This document shows, in pieces, positions 41,700-51,007 of a stretch of DNA of 64,000 bases. The stretch comes from JAUWKC01 sp035529895. GTDB taxonomy: Bacteria; Planctomycetota; Phycisphaerae; Sedimentisphaerales; Anaerobacaceae. The notes beneath the pieces were generated by a model that saw nothing but the letters and a program-made list of their open reading frames with translations, was not told the DNA's origin and did not search any database. The position numbers and the translations under genes are program-made. Within the stretch, counting starts at the first letter, position 1, and each line of letters begins with the position of its first letter. The DNA is taken from positions 1 to 64,000 of the forward strand of contig DATKVV010000078.1 of the NCBI GenBank assembly GCA_035529895.1, read 5' to 3'.

Positions 41700-42728
41700 C
41701 TATTCGTAGTTCGCCAAGACCGACTTTGCCACGCCTTCACTGATAATGCCCCCTTCGAGCAGTGCGTTGATGGATTCCACCATCGTAATCATCCCGTGCT
41801 TTTTCCCTGTCTCGATTACAGACCTCAAAAAGAAACCGCCTTTTCTTCTGATGATGTTCTTGGCCGCGCCCGTTACTATCAGCACTTCACACGCCACCCT
41901 CTGTCCCCCGTCCACCGTTGGCGTCAGCTCCTGATGAATCATGCCCTGCAGCGACTCGGCCAGAAGGAACCTTAACTGTCCCTCGTCGTCGGCGGGCGCG
42001 TAGCTCAGAAGCCTCTCGATAATCTTGTCGATTGATATAACATGCAGCGTCGAAAGAACCAGCACCCCGGTCTCGGCAGCCGCCAACGCAATCTTGATAG
42101 TCTCGTAGTCCCTCATCTCGCCTATCGCAATAACATCGGGGTCCTGCCTCAACGCGGCCCGCAGCCCGCTGTAGAAAGACTGGGTGTCCTTTCCAACCTC
42201 CCTTTGCCGGACAATTCCCATCTTATTCGCATGAACATACTCAATAGGGTCCTCAATGGTAACTATATGCTTTCTGCATGTGCTGTTGATTTCATCTATC
42301 ATCGCCGCCAGCGTCGTTGTCTTGCCCTGGCTCGTGCTCCCCGTTATCAGCACCAGTCCTTTCCTCAGGTGGGCCAGGTCCTTGACAACGCTCGGCAGCA
42401 GCAGCTCTTCAATTGTCCTCGGTTCCGTCGGAAGAATTCTGATTGTAGCGCCGACCTGCCCGTCAAAATAACCGATATTTATTCGATACCTGCCGTCGCC
42501 GTCCGCCAGCATCAGGTCGTAATCCCGGTTCTTTTCGAACAGGGTTTTCTGCTCTTCCGTCAGCATCTCCAGCGATATCTCCCGGCTCTGCTCACCCGTC
42601 AATTTTTCCTTTGTTGCCGGTACTAAATCCCCTCCGACCCTGAATAGTATCGGAGCACCCGCGCAAATATGTATGTCGGTCGCTTTCTGAGCCTTTGCAT
42701 GCTGCAGTATTTGTTTCCTGCTTATCAT
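41700..42728 (-). CDS. PilT-like secretion/pilus ATPase
   Basis: 342 aa hexameric ATPase of the PilT branch. The N-terminal PAS-like domain has the ATDIHICAGAPILFRVGGDL signature. Walker A is GSTSQGKTT (130-138), differing from the usual GPTGSGKST but still GxxxxGK[ST]. Walker B is DPDVIAIGEMRD and the His box is LSTLH. PilT retracts type IV pili, so its presence at the end of an operon with GspE- and GspF-like genes suggests a retractable pseudopilus or pilus. ATG 42728 overlaps the previous gene stop as ATGA; a start 18 codons earlier lies inside that gene. It is the last gene of the secretion operon. Confidence 0.88.
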   Translation of the reverse strand: MISRKQILQHAKAQKATDIHICAGAPILFRVGGDLVPATKEKLTGEQSREISLEMLTEEQKTLFEKNRDYDLMLADGDGRYRINIGYFDGQVGATIRILPTEPRTIEELLLPSVVKDLAHLRKGLVLITGSTSQGKTTTLAAMIDEINSTCRKHIVTIEDPIEYVHANKMGIVRQREVGKDTQSFYSGLRAALRQDPDVIAIGEMRDYETIKIALAAAETGVLVLSTLHVISIDKIIERLLSYAPADDEGQLRFLLAESLQGMIHQELTPTVDGGQRVACEVLIVTGAAKNIIRRKGGFFLRSVIETGKKHGMITMVESINALLEGGIISEGVAKSVLANYE

Positions 42729-43105
42729 ATCCCGATACGATACTTGCCGCTGTGCCTGAAGGTCTGCCTCGCACGGGTGCACACCGTACTTATCTCAACT
42801 TCGGCCTCTCTATCGCTCGGCGCACCTATAGTTATGCTCAACCCGCCCCCCTGAATATTCATTTCGGCAACGTCCAATTCCTTTGTCTTGCCAAACGCTT
42901 CCTTGTTTTGGCTTTTGATATTCAACTTCGCCCACGCCAGCCCGCTTGCCGTAAGGTTCCGCTCGCACGCCCGAAGATACGCCGCGTCCGATTCGAACAG
43001 CATCGCGTTTGACATGCCCGTCAGGACAAACATCTCCATCCCAGCCAGCCCTATTGCCGTTACCACAAGTATAAGGACAAACCCTTTCTGCCGCGGCTTT
43101 TTCAT
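42725..43105 (-). CDS. GspK/PilX-like minor pseudopilin
   Basis: 126 aa. The N-terminus MKKPRQKG/FVLILVVTAIGLAG has a prepilin-peptidase cleavage site followed by a hydrophobic helix. Position +5 is Leu rather than Glu, as in GspK-type tip pseudopilins. The remainder (MLFESDAAYLRACERNLTAS) is like the start of PilX/GspK. It is much shorter than a full GspK, so only the base of that protein is present. The ATG is one base after the previous stop and its own stop overlaps the PilT-like gene. Confidence 0.72.
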   Translation of the reverse strand: MKKPRQKGFVLILVVTAIGLAGMEMFVLTGMSNAMLFESDAAYLRACERNLTASGLAWAKLNIKSQNKEAFGKTKELDVAEMNIQGGGLSITIGAPSDREAEVEISTVCTRARQTFRHSGKYRIGI

Positions 43106-43106
43106 G

Positions 43107-43622
43107 TTACCTTGAAACCTCTCGAAACACACCCAAAAAGTACACGTGCGAATTTGCCATTCTCTTTTCAATGCGACCTCCGGCCGCGTAATCAATGTGG
43201 CTTTGTACTTCTACTGCATAATCCTTGCCCTCTTTTTGCCATACTTGCCACGCTATCCTGCCCTTCGGCGCCAGCCAAACCGTCGCATCTTCACCTTCGC
43301 CTTGCCGACCATCAGTCGCCATTCTTCTGACCACCTTATCCTCTTCTAATTGGTAGCAAATCACGCCGTCCGTCAACTCAATTAAAAGCGTTCTGTCATC
43401 TCTCGCAAGGCCCCCAAAAGACTCCGGCAATCGCTTCGCCGCGTCAATATCCCTGCCCATTTGCTCAAGCATATCCGCCATGCTCGTATTCGCCTGTGAA
43501 ACCCGGTACGACCGTGGAATATCGCTGATAAGCGTTCTGAACACCGGCGCCAAGGCAACCAGGGCCGCCGCAAGTACGGCTATCACTACCAGTATCTCTA
43601 CCAGCGTAAATCCTTTGCGCAT
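43107..43622 (-). CDS. GspJ-like minor pseudopilin
   Basis: 171 aa with a classic type III prepilin signal, MRKG/FTLVEILVVIAVLAAA, including Glu at +5. The helix is followed by a beta-rich domain (LLIELTDGVICYQLEEDKVV) like GspJ. It should assemble into the pseudopilus tip with the neighbouring GspI- and GspK-like proteins after cleavage and methylation by a prepilin peptidase, which is not encoded in the window. Confidence 0.8.
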   Translation of the reverse strand: MRKGFTLVEILVVIAVLAAALVALAPVFRTLISDIPRSYRVSQANTSMADMLEQMGRDIDAAKRLPESFGGLARDDRTLLIELTDGVICYQLEEDKVVRRMATDGRQGEGEDATVWLAPKGRIAWQVWQKEGKDYAVEVQSHIDYAAGGRIEKRMANSHVYFLGVFREVSR

Positions 43623-43624
43623 CT

Positions 43625-44011
43625 CTATTGCCTTCCTTCCGCCTGAATATACCTGTTAAGCTCAACCTTCACTTGCCTGCGATAGCTCCTGCCGACCGTC
43701 GTAACCTTAACCAGCCTTGTCCCCTCCCACTGACCCGTCCCCGCCGACTCCTCGATAAGCACGCTTAGACCCGGCCACAGCCGCTTGAAATCTTCCTCAC
43801 GTATCGGCCCGCCCGTCACGCTCAGGCTATCAAGTTCCGCCGCCGCCGCCGCCGTGCACCGCTGCCTTGCCAGCACGTAGCCGTTGAACCTTGCGAACCC
43901 ATCCAGCGACAACGCCAGACCAATCATAAGCGTCCCCAGAATAGCCAGCGCCGCCGCTATCTCGATTATCAAGAAACCGTCGTATTTCCTGCTTCTACCC
44001 AACACAGCCAT
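43625..44011 (-). CDS. GspI-like minor pseudopilin
   Basis: 128 aa. The prepilin site is KYDG/FLIIEIAAALAILG with Glu at +5. The C-terminal part (LVKVTTVGRSYRRQVKVELN) is a small beta domain as in GspI. Several starts are possible; ATG 44011 with AGGAG upstream gives a normal-length leader, whereas an ATG 40 codons earlier would overlap the GspF-like gene. Gaps to neighbours are 2 and 14 bp. Confidence 0.75.
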   Translation of the reverse strand: MAVLGRSRKYDGFLIIEIAAALAILGTLMIGLALSLDGFARFNGYVLARQRCTAAAAAELDSLSVTGGPIREEDFKRLWPGLSVLIEESAGTGQWEGTRLVKVTTVGRSYRRQVKVELNRYIQAEGRQ

Positions 44012-44025
44012 TCTCCATTCACTCC

Positions 44026-45492
44026 TCACGGCGTCACCAGGGTCGCCAAATGGTTGATAACCGCCACGCCCGGCGAAAACACCGCGTAAACCACAAGACC
44101 CACTATTATTCCCAGCCCAATCGTTATACACGGCGACAGAATAAACTTCATGAGGTTCACACGGTAGCTGTAGTTTGTCCGGTAGAATGTTTCAATAGTC
44201 TCTAAAACATCCAGCGTATTGCCCCGGTTTACCTTCTCGTCAAAAGCCCAGGCCAGCGACGAGCCTAATCCCTCTTCCTGTGCCGCCGCCGAAATATTCT
44301 CACCTGCCTCCACCCTTGCCAGCCATTTCTTGAGCCGCTTTCTGAAACAATTATTCACATCCAAATCCAGCGCATTGGCGATGCTGTTATTGACCGTACA
44401 GCCGGCATTAAGCGAAAGCCGCAAAAGCTCAACCACCTGCAGCAGCGAATAGTTCCGCTCGAACCAGTGCAGAATCGGCAAATGCCACTTCAAAAAATCA
44501 CCCATCCGGGAAATTAGGTAGGGCTCCTGCGGCCGGCGGGGACGAAACCGCACCCGAATCCACGCCGGAATTACCACCAAAACCACAAATCCGACTATTA
44601 TCCACAGAAGCCATCCCATATCGTACGCAATAAAGGACGCAACGCCTATCACCGCTCGCGTAATACGCGGCAGCGACTCTCCCTCAAACATTTCATTCAA
44701 AACCTCGACGAACTTCGGAATAACGTATGTCATTAATCCCAGTACTACAAGGAACACGACGCTCAGCAGCACTACCGGATAAAGCGGCTGAACCGGCTTG
44801 AGGCGCCTCGACTCCTCCGCCCGGGCCATCATATCCGCCTCTATCGCCTCCATCGCCTGCGGCAGTTGGTCAATCCGCTCCACCGCCGCTATCATCGCCG
44901 TCGCATGACCGGGACATTTCGGGTAACCCCGTCGGATGGACTCACTCAGCGAGTAACCCTCCACCAGCCATTTCTTTATCGCCCGCAGCGCCCTTGCCCG
45001 CTTGTCATTCTGTCCGCTCGCCGCCGATTCCAGCGCCATCGGCAAAGGCAGATTCTGCCGCATACTCGACCCTATCGTCGAAACCACATACGCCGCAATC
45101 GCATATCGCGACGTCAGACCGTACGCTATCAGCACGCCTACAAACATGACTGCAAGCACCAGCCCCAGAACGCCCCAGGGACCGAACAAGGCAAAGTTCA
45201 CTGCAATTAACAGAACAGCCACTAACACTATTAGTATCCATTTGGCCCAGACCTTCGCCCATGATTCGTAATCACGCTCACTCCTCGATATCGCCGCCCC
45301 CATCACCACCGCCAGGAAAATAAGCGGTGCAATGGCCATACCCGGTACGCAGTCCTCCTCCAGCGAAATATAAAAAAACAGAAGCCCGACGACCGGCGAT
45401 GTAAACATTCCGATTTCAGGCTTCTTAAAGCCCACAATCGCGTACGCCACCAGCAGTATCGCCCCTGCAGTTATAATTACTACTTCCACCAT
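44026..45492 (-). CDS. GspF-domain inner-membrane protein with extra N-terminal helices
   Basis: 488 aa. Three to four N-terminal membrane segments (VEVVIITAGAILLVAYAIVG and following) precede a pair of GspF-type domains, each a soluble helical bundle followed by helices. The first contains QNLPLPMALESAASG, and the second YSLLQVVELLRLSLNAGCTV. Canonical GspF has no such N-terminal membrane block, so this copy is unusual and distinct from the adjacent ordinary GspF. ATG 45492 is chosen over a TTG four codons earlier. It may form a heteromeric platform with the upstream GspF. Confidence 0.82.
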   Translation of the reverse strand: MVEVVIITAGAILLVAYAIVGFKKPEIGMFTSPVVGLLFFYISLEEDCVPGMAIAPLIFLAVVMGAAISRSERDYESWAKVWAKWILIVLVAVLLIAVNFALFGPWGVLGLVLAVMFVGVLIAYGLTSRYAIAAYVVSTIGSSMRQNLPLPMALESAASGQNDKRARALRAIKKWLVEGYSLSESIRRGYPKCPGHATAMIAAVERIDQLPQAMEAIEADMMARAEESRRLKPVQPLYPVVLLSVVFLVVLGLMTYVIPKFVEVLNEMFEGESLPRITRAVIGVASFIAYDMGWLLWIIVGFVVLVVIPAWIRVRFRPRRPQEPYLISRMGDFLKWHLPILHWFERNYSLLQVVELLRLSLNAGCTVNNSIANALDLDVNNCFRKRLKKWLARVEAGENISAAAQEEGLGSSLAWAFDEKVNRGNTLDVLETIETFYRTNYSYRVNLMKFILSPCITIGLGIIVGLVVYAVFSPGVAVINHLATLVTP

Positions 45493-45507
45493 AACTCGAA
45501 CCAATCA

Positions 45508-46707
45508 TCAACCGGACAAACCACTTACAACCTGTATCATCGGCATGAATATGGCAAGCACCGCCAGCAGCACAAATGCCCCCACAAAGACTATCATCCC
45601 CGGCAGCAAAACCGACTGCAGCCGGGTCTGCCAGCACCGCGCCTGTTCCGAATACATCTGCCCCAGGCTGTAAAGATTGTCCTGCAGTTCGTTCCGCTGT
45701 GCGCCCAACTGTATCGAATACAAAAACAGCCGCGGTATCAAATTGCAAAACTGCCCCGCCTCCAGAATATTCGCTCCCTGCTCAATCTGCCCGGCCAGCA
45801 TTTCACTTTCCTGCGCCAGCTTTTCGCTCGCCCCGGCTGTCGAACCCAGTCTCAGACACGTCGGCATATCACAGCCGGACCCCACCATTACGGCCATTGC
45901 CTCCGCCATCCTGCTCAGCAGCCCGCTGCGATAAATTCTGCCGATAATCGGCAATTTAAGAAAAATTGATTCCTTGAATATACGCCCCGCCGGAAATGAC
46001 GACAGTACCGCCGCAGCCGCTGCGACCGCAGCAGCCGCCACTCCCACACCTATCCAGAACGGTACCCAGTTTCTTGCGCCCGCAAAGAAAGCCAGAGTCA
46101 GCGCGGGCAGGCGGGCCCCTTCGAACATTTCCGTCAGTATCGGCTCAAACTGCGGTATTACGAACGAGAATACGAGCGTCGCGATAACGATAGCAGTCAC
46201 CAAAACCACCCCCGGATAGGTTACAGCCTCGAAGATTATCCTTCGTGTCTGCATAGCCGTTTCCAGATGCCGGTTCAGGCTCGTCAGCATCTCGCTCAGT
46301 CGCCCCGTCTCCACCCCGGCTTTCAGTATCTGCCCGTACAAAGGAGGAAAATGCTTTTGTCTCTTCTCGAACGCCTCCTCAATGCTCACCCCCGCCTCCA
46401 GTTCATCCGCAACGCCGTCAATCAGCTTGCGCATCGACTTCGAACCAACATCCGCCGCCAGCTCCCGCAGACCTCTTTCCAATGGAATGCCCGCCTTCGT
46501 TATCGAAGCAAGCTGCTGATTGAAAAGCATGAATTCGTTCCTGCCGATGGCGGTCTTGGGCTTTTCGGGTTTGGCCGGCTCAATCGTATTGACCGTGAGC
46601 TGCATCTGCCCCAGCAGCTCGCCCGCCTCCTCTCGCGAGCCCGCCTCAATCGTCCCTTTCATCAGCCGCCCCGCCGATGTTAGTGCGTTATATTTGAACG
46701 TTGCCAT
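45508..46707 (-). CDS. Type II secretion inner-membrane platform protein GspF
   Basis: 399 aa with the full GspF layout: N-terminal segment ATFKYNALTSAGRLMKGTIE, a first cytoplasmic helical domain (FNQQLASITKAGIPLERGL), two membrane helices, a second copy (MAEAMAVMVGSGCDMPTCL) and a final helix. It forms the rotating or scaffolding platform contacted by the GspE ATPase. AAAGGA precedes the ATG. It lies 15 bp before the second, longer GspF-domain protein. Confidence 0.92.
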   Translation of the reverse strand: MATFKYNALTSAGRLMKGTIEAGSREEAGELLGQMQLTVNTIEPAKPEKPKTAIGRNEFMLFNQQLASITKAGIPLERGLRELAADVGSKSMRKLIDGVADELEAGVSIEEAFEKRQKHFPPLYGQILKAGVETGRLSEMLTSLNRHLETAMQTRRIIFEAVTYPGVVLVTAIVIATLVFSFVIPQFEPILTEMFEGARLPALTLAFFAGARNWVPFWIGVGVAAAAVAAAAAVLSSFPAGRIFKESIFLKLPIIGRIYRSGLLSRMAEAMAVMVGSGCDMPTCLRLGSTAGASEKLAQESEMLAGQIEQGANILEAGQFCNLIPRLFLYSIQLGAQRNELQDNLYSLGQMYSEQARCWQTRLQSVLLPGMIVFVGAFVLLAVLAIFMPMIQVVSGLSG

Positions 46708-46752
46708 ATCTTTTTCCTTTTAGTCGTACAAGGAATCCAAGTACCTCAAGTT

Positions 46753-47793
46753 TCATTCTTTCAGCGTCAGTTTGTATTCGAGCGCATCTTCGGGTCTTGC
46801 TGTCTCGGGCAGGACCGCTTCCAGAACCAACTCCGAATCCGTGCGCCGGTAAACAAACGGTCTGCCGCTCAGCGGGTCAACCGGAACAGATACCTCGGTG
46901 ACATCGCTCAATTGATTCGGGAATTTGCCATCGTGAGCGTCGGCGTGCAACCGCAGAGCTTCTATGCACTGCAGCGCCGCCACCTGCCGATTCAGTTTCT
47001 TCGTCAGCACGCGCACACGTTCATGGGCCGGCTCCAACTGGCGCTTCATGGCCATTCGCGTCACCGGGTTTCGGTATTGTGACTCAATGTTGGCAATTTC
47101 GTCCTGCATCTGTTTGGTCAGGTCAATCAACGGCTTGGGCAGACTCTCGAGAGCCCAATAAAGATTAGGCGAATCCGGCGCCTGGATTAGCTGCTCGGCT
47201 TGCTTCAGTACGAGTGCGCCCACAGCGGTGCCGAGCAGGCCGTGAATCAAGGTTGGTCCGTCGGCAATGTGCCGAGCCATACCCAGACCCGTTTGCATGG
47301 TGTGAAGTGCCCTATCGTACTTTTTCTCGGCGATGTCAAGGCGGGCCTGCAGGGCCAGGGCCGGAGCAATCATGCGGTATTTGTCCAGGTTAGCGGGCAT
47401 CGCGCCTGTCTGCACAGCCGGCCATTTGCACTTGCTGCATCGGGCCGCCTGCTCAACAAGTTTCAGCGAGGGCTCGAACCTCTTCAGCTCGGCCTGGACC
47501 TGCTTGATAGGCAGTTCTTGAGGTGGAGTCCCACGCCAGCGACTAATATCCTTTGCGTTCTTGGGCAACGATTCGACCGCCTTTTCATATAGCGGCACAC
47601 CATCTAAGTCGCTCATCTCCTCTGGTTTAGGCAGCAGCCGATACTTGTCCTTCGGTTCAGGCGCTCTTGCCGGATACAGCGTAAGCTCAACCGGCTCAGA
47701 CGCCTTGCTCCCGCCATCTTTACGTCCCTCCTTACCGTCGGCAGAAACGACTGTCAAAAAAGCGATAACGCCACAAACGAAAATACGTTTCAT
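46753..47793 (-). CDS. Secreted protein of unknown function within the secretion operon
   Basis: 346 aa with a signal peptide (IFVCGVIAFLTVVSADG). The body is mostly helical with one CxxC pair (ARCSKCKWP). The C-terminal 70 residues, with HADAHDGKFPNQLSDV and PVDPLSGRPFVYRR, resemble the C-terminal subdomain of planctomycete GspG-like pseudopilins but without a prepilin leader. I do not recognise the whole protein. It lies 18 bp after the double-peptidase gene and 45 bp before gspF, so it is probably part of the same transcript and may be a secreted substrate or an assembly factor. Confidence 0.65.
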   Translation of the reverse strand: MKRIFVCGVIAFLTVVSADGKEGRKDGGSKASEPVELTLYPARAPEPKDKYRLLPKPEEMSDLDGVPLYEKAVESLPKNAKDISRWRGTPPQELPIKQVQAELKRFEPSLKLVEQAARCSKCKWPAVQTGAMPANLDKYRMIAPALALQARLDIAEKKYDRALHTMQTGLGMARHIADGPTLIHGLLGTAVGALVLKQAEQLIQAPDSPNLYWALESLPKPLIDLTKQMQDEIANIESQYRNPVTRMAMKRQLEPAHERVRVLTKKLNRQVAALQCIEALRLHADAHDGKFPNQLSDVTEVSVPVDPLSGRPFVYRRTDSELVLEAVLPETARPEDALEYKLTLKE

Positions 47794-47811
47794 AACGCAC
47801 CCTCGAAATAA

Positions 47812-50800
47812 TCAAGACCCATTGATGAACTTGCGCCAACCTTCGTCCAGACCTTTCAGGTCTGTCCCGTATATCTCCTGCGCCGCTTTCTCCAAATCCT
47901 CCATGCCCTCTGCCCGCGTGGCGCGGACATAGAACTCTTTGAACTTTTCAACATCCTTCTTGAGCAGAAAGTCAATAAACACAACGTTCTCTTCGCACAC
48001 ACCGTCCAGCAGCAGGGTCTCGCTGACCGATTTCAATTCCCCTTTGCCGAAAGTGTGTTTCAGTTTCGCCCTTGCCTCATCAGGGTTAATATTGCCCGGC
48101 TCGAAGTACACTGCGAAAGCCTCCACCAACCCGCCGCGATTCGAGCTGTAACCGGGAAAGTGATACGAAAAAACGTGTGCCAGCTCGTGGTATGCGTCAC
48201 ATTGATATGCCTCGCTATGCACTTCGGCAATATGTCTGTTTGACCTCGTATTGCACGCCGTGTAGGTGGTGCCGCTGCCCAGCCCTTTGGACTCCGTATC
48301 CGGGTACAGGTCAACGGTAACGATTTTGGGCAGCTCCATCTGCAATACACTGCTGAGGTGGTCGTAGGCCTGCTCCCGCTCCCTGATAATCTTCTCAATA
48401 TTCCGCTCGGCGTACGAGCCCGGCCGATACCGGAACAAGAAGTGCTCCGATTTCTTCTGCGCCGTCAGTTTGGCCCGCTCCTCCACGGGAGCATGCACCG
48501 GAATAACGCACTGGCCGCGCTCGGTGGCCCGTCGAAGATTGAATGAGCCGTAGCCGACAAGCCCAACGTCCCATTCGCGTCTGTCACGCTCACCGAAGGT
48601 ACTGCTGTCTTTGTGCGGCTTGAATAGCGTGAATCCAAGAACAGGATCAGGCCCGACCGGAGGTATGTTGTAAGGTATCGTGATAAGCGCCGTGTCCCGG
48701 CCAGGTACGGTCTGGACAGATCGCCGGAAAAATCCTCGTGGGCGAGCCAAAACTCCTTTGGTCTCTATATTTTTGGGATCATTTACAGCCACGTAAGTGC
48801 CAATCAACAAATCCTCGTCGGTCTTGTTGCGCACTTTCATAAATATAAGATTGCCCTGGTCTTCGGAATGGGCCAGTTGGACTTCTTCAACTTCAAAATC
48901 CTCATTGTCTACCTTCGTAAGCTGGATGTCCCCCGTGGATACTTCATCTGTTTTGAATGGGTCTATGGTCACAACTACCGTTTGCGCCGAGGCCGACGGG
49001 TCCAGGCTGTGATGCGGCTGGCCCATTCTCAATATAAATCTAATCGGCCTCGTGGCCGAGGCGATGGGCGCAATGGTATCAATCAGCCGCTTTTCGCGCG
49101 GACTCAAGGTATAGGTTACGCCCATACCTGAGTTGCCGAGCCCCTTCTTCTTGCTCTCGGTCCTGTAGTTGACCTTAAAGTATAGCGTGTCCGAGGTCAG
49201 ATTTTCCACCGGTAGATTGAGCCTGACCACAGGAAACAGTCCGAAACGCCACGGAACACCGTAGAATGCCGAGTCAACCAAGGTCAGCTTGCCCACGGAC
49301 AAGTCCTGCTTCCACTCCTCTGGAATCGTCACCTCATATTCCCTCGCTGCGCCGCCCCCGGCTTTCTGACCGAGTTCTGACCGCAAGAGAGCATCCTTCC
49401 ACTGCTTCTCAAGCTCCTCCAGTGACTTACCGTAAATCCCGGCCAGCCTCTTAACATTGCGTTTATGCACCTTCTCGTTATCGGAGCTCTTGAGCTTTTT
49501 ATATGCCCGCAGAAATTTCTCCTTGCCGTAATTGTCGATAAGAAACTTAACAAAAGCGGCGGCTTCTGCATAAGCCACAGGCGGCCTGCTTTCCACCGAC
49601 CCGATTTCGGTGTAAGCAATCAACTCTTCCAGCTCAATCCACTCGCCCTTGGTCTTCAGCTCTCTGGCCCGTTCATAAATCGTAGCCTGCCTGCCACCCA
49701 AATCTTCCAAAGCATGTGCTCCTAATCGCTCCGACATGTACACCGCAAAGCCTTCGTTGAACAGCGCCGGCGGATTCCCCAACGACCCCATCAAGACGTG
49801 AGTCGTCTCGTGATAGGGGTCAAGCTGTTCCTGCTGGTTGTACACTTCCACCGTGGTATTCCCATACGCCCAGCCTCGCCCTTGATGCCCCGTCTCGAAC
49901 CATTTGGTTTTCTCATCCTCGAAGAGGATCAACTTGATTTTGACCTGCGAGTCTTTGCCCAGGAATTCACAAATGGCCCCGTAGCCCGCCTCTCTGTCCC
50001 TTGCAATCTTTTCTATCTCTTTCTCGGCCGGAGAGCCTCTCTGGTAGTAGATATCGAAATGCTTCGTGCTGTGTTTCTCCATCTGCGGCAGCAGGCGCTC
50101 CTCCCAGTTCTGCCACAGCAAAATCCGGGGCGTGTATCCCGCAATCCAATCGATTTTCCACTTTCCGTCCTCCTGGGCAAAATCTATCGTCCAAACTTCG
50201 GCTTCACGCTTGGCCGTCAGCGCCAACGCCGGTCCTTTCTTGACCACCGGCCCCGGCTGCAAACTCAGAAACTCCGCTTTTTGCCACCAGAAAGCCGAAT
50301 CAATCGGCTTGTGTTCTTCCGGCTCCATTATCTGCTGGAACTTCTCAAATCCCCACGATTGAAACTCGGCATCCTGGTAGTCCTTTGTGAACAGCTCCCA
50401 CGCCCGCTCGTACTTCTTTTCTCTGATGTGATTCTGAATCTGCCGAAACGCTTGAATAGCGGCCTCGAATTCTGTTTCTGAGGCGGGCTTTATAAGACTC
50501 TCGTCGGCCTTGTAGTGTTCTATCTCACCGCTGGAGTATTTGACCCTCTTGAACCATTTTTTTTGTCTCTCGTCTCCAAAGTACCTTTTTCTGTCGAAGC
50601 CTGCCGCAGGCCCCGGATTATGAAAGTCCAGCCGAACATACGTCGACTTGGTGATTGGTCCTTGAATCTTGAACGCAAATCGCGTCCATCTTGTTTCGCG
50701 CCCCTTAATCGTTTCAAAAAACGACGTCCCCCAGCCCACACCCTGACGCCCGTAGTCCGGCGACCGCGTATATATCTGAATCCTGAAAATCTGCTCATCT

Positions 50801-50973
50801 TCGGAAGCATTCTCAACCTTTACCCGAACCACATTCTTGCCCTGGCGGATAGGCTCGAATTGAACGTCCAGCACCTTAAGGTTGCTTTTCTTTGAAGGAG
50901 CGCTTATTGCCGATGCAGCAAGTGACATAACCAGGCTTACTGTGAGAACGCGCCTCGTGCGAATCTTACACAT
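47812..50973 (-). CDS. Secreted protein with two HExxH (gluzincin-like) peptidase domains
   Basis: 1053 aa; ATG 50973 has GAGG ten bases upstream and yields a signal peptide (VLTVSLVMSLAASAISA). Two metallopeptidase-like domains of the peptidase MA type are present. The first has HETTH (388-392) with Glu407 in FNEGFAVYMSE. The second has HELAH (929-933) with Glu951 in VEAFAVYFE. Both keep the catalytic Glu and three apparent zinc ligands. Each domain is preceded by a similar lead-in (KHFDIYYQRGSPAEKEIEKI and EHFLFRYRPGSYAERNIEKI), so it arose by internal duplication. Beta-rich stretches lie at the N-terminus and between the domains. Inside a type II secretion operon it could be an exported effector or an envelope-maturation protease. 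Confidence 0.8.
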   Translation of the reverse strand: MCKIRTRRVLTVSLVMSLAASAISAPSKKSNLKVLDVQFEPIRQGKNVVRVKVENASEDEQIFRIQIYTRSPDYGRQGVGWGTSFFETIKGRETRWTRFAFKIQGPITKSTYVRLDFHNPGPAAGFDRKRYFGDERQKKWFKRVKYSSGEIEHYKADESLIKPASETEFEAAIQAFRQIQNHIREKKYERAWELFTKDYQDAEFQSWGFEKFQQIMEPEEHKPIDSAFWWQKAEFLSLQPGPVVKKGPALALTAKREAEVWTIDFAQEDGKWKIDWIAGYTPRILLWQNWEERLLPQMEKHSTKHFDIYYQRGSPAEKEIEKIARDREAGYGAICEFLGKDSQVKIKLILFEDEKTKWFETGHQGRGWAYGNTTVEVYNQQEQLDPYHETTHVLMGSLGNPPALFNEGFAVYMSERLGAHALEDLGGRQATIYERARELKTKGEWIELEELIAYTEIGSVESRPPVAYAEAAAFVKFLIDNYGKEKFLRAYKKLKSSDNEKVHKRNVKRLAGIYGKSLEELEKQWKDALLRSELGQKAGGGAAREYEVTIPEEWKQDLSVGKLTLVDSAFYGVPWRFGLFPVVRLNLPVENLTSDTLYFKVNYRTESKKKGLGNSGMGVTYTLSPREKRLIDTIAPIASATRPIRFILRMGQPHHSLDPSASAQTVVVTIDPFKTDEVSTGDIQLTKVDNEDFEVEEVQLAHSEDQGNLIFMKVRNKTDEDLLIGTYVAVNDPKNIETKGVLARPRGFFRRSVQTVPGRDTALITIPYNIPPVGPDPVLGFTLFKPHKDSSTFGERDRREWDVGLVGYGSFNLRRATERGQCVIPVHAPVEERAKLTAQKKSEHFLFRYRPGSYAERNIEKIIREREQAYDHLSSVLQMELPKIVTVDLYPDTESKGLGSGTTYTACNTRSNRHIAEVHSEAYQCDAYHELAHVFSYHFPGYSSNRGGLVEAFAVYFEPGNINPDEARAKLKHTFGKGELKSVSETLLLDGVCEENVVFIDFLLKKDVEKFKEFYVRATRAEGMEDLEKAAQEIYGTDLKGLDEGWRKFINGS

Positions 50974-51007
50974 CGCCTTTGTCCTCAAAGTGCCTTTTTC
51001 TTCTCGG

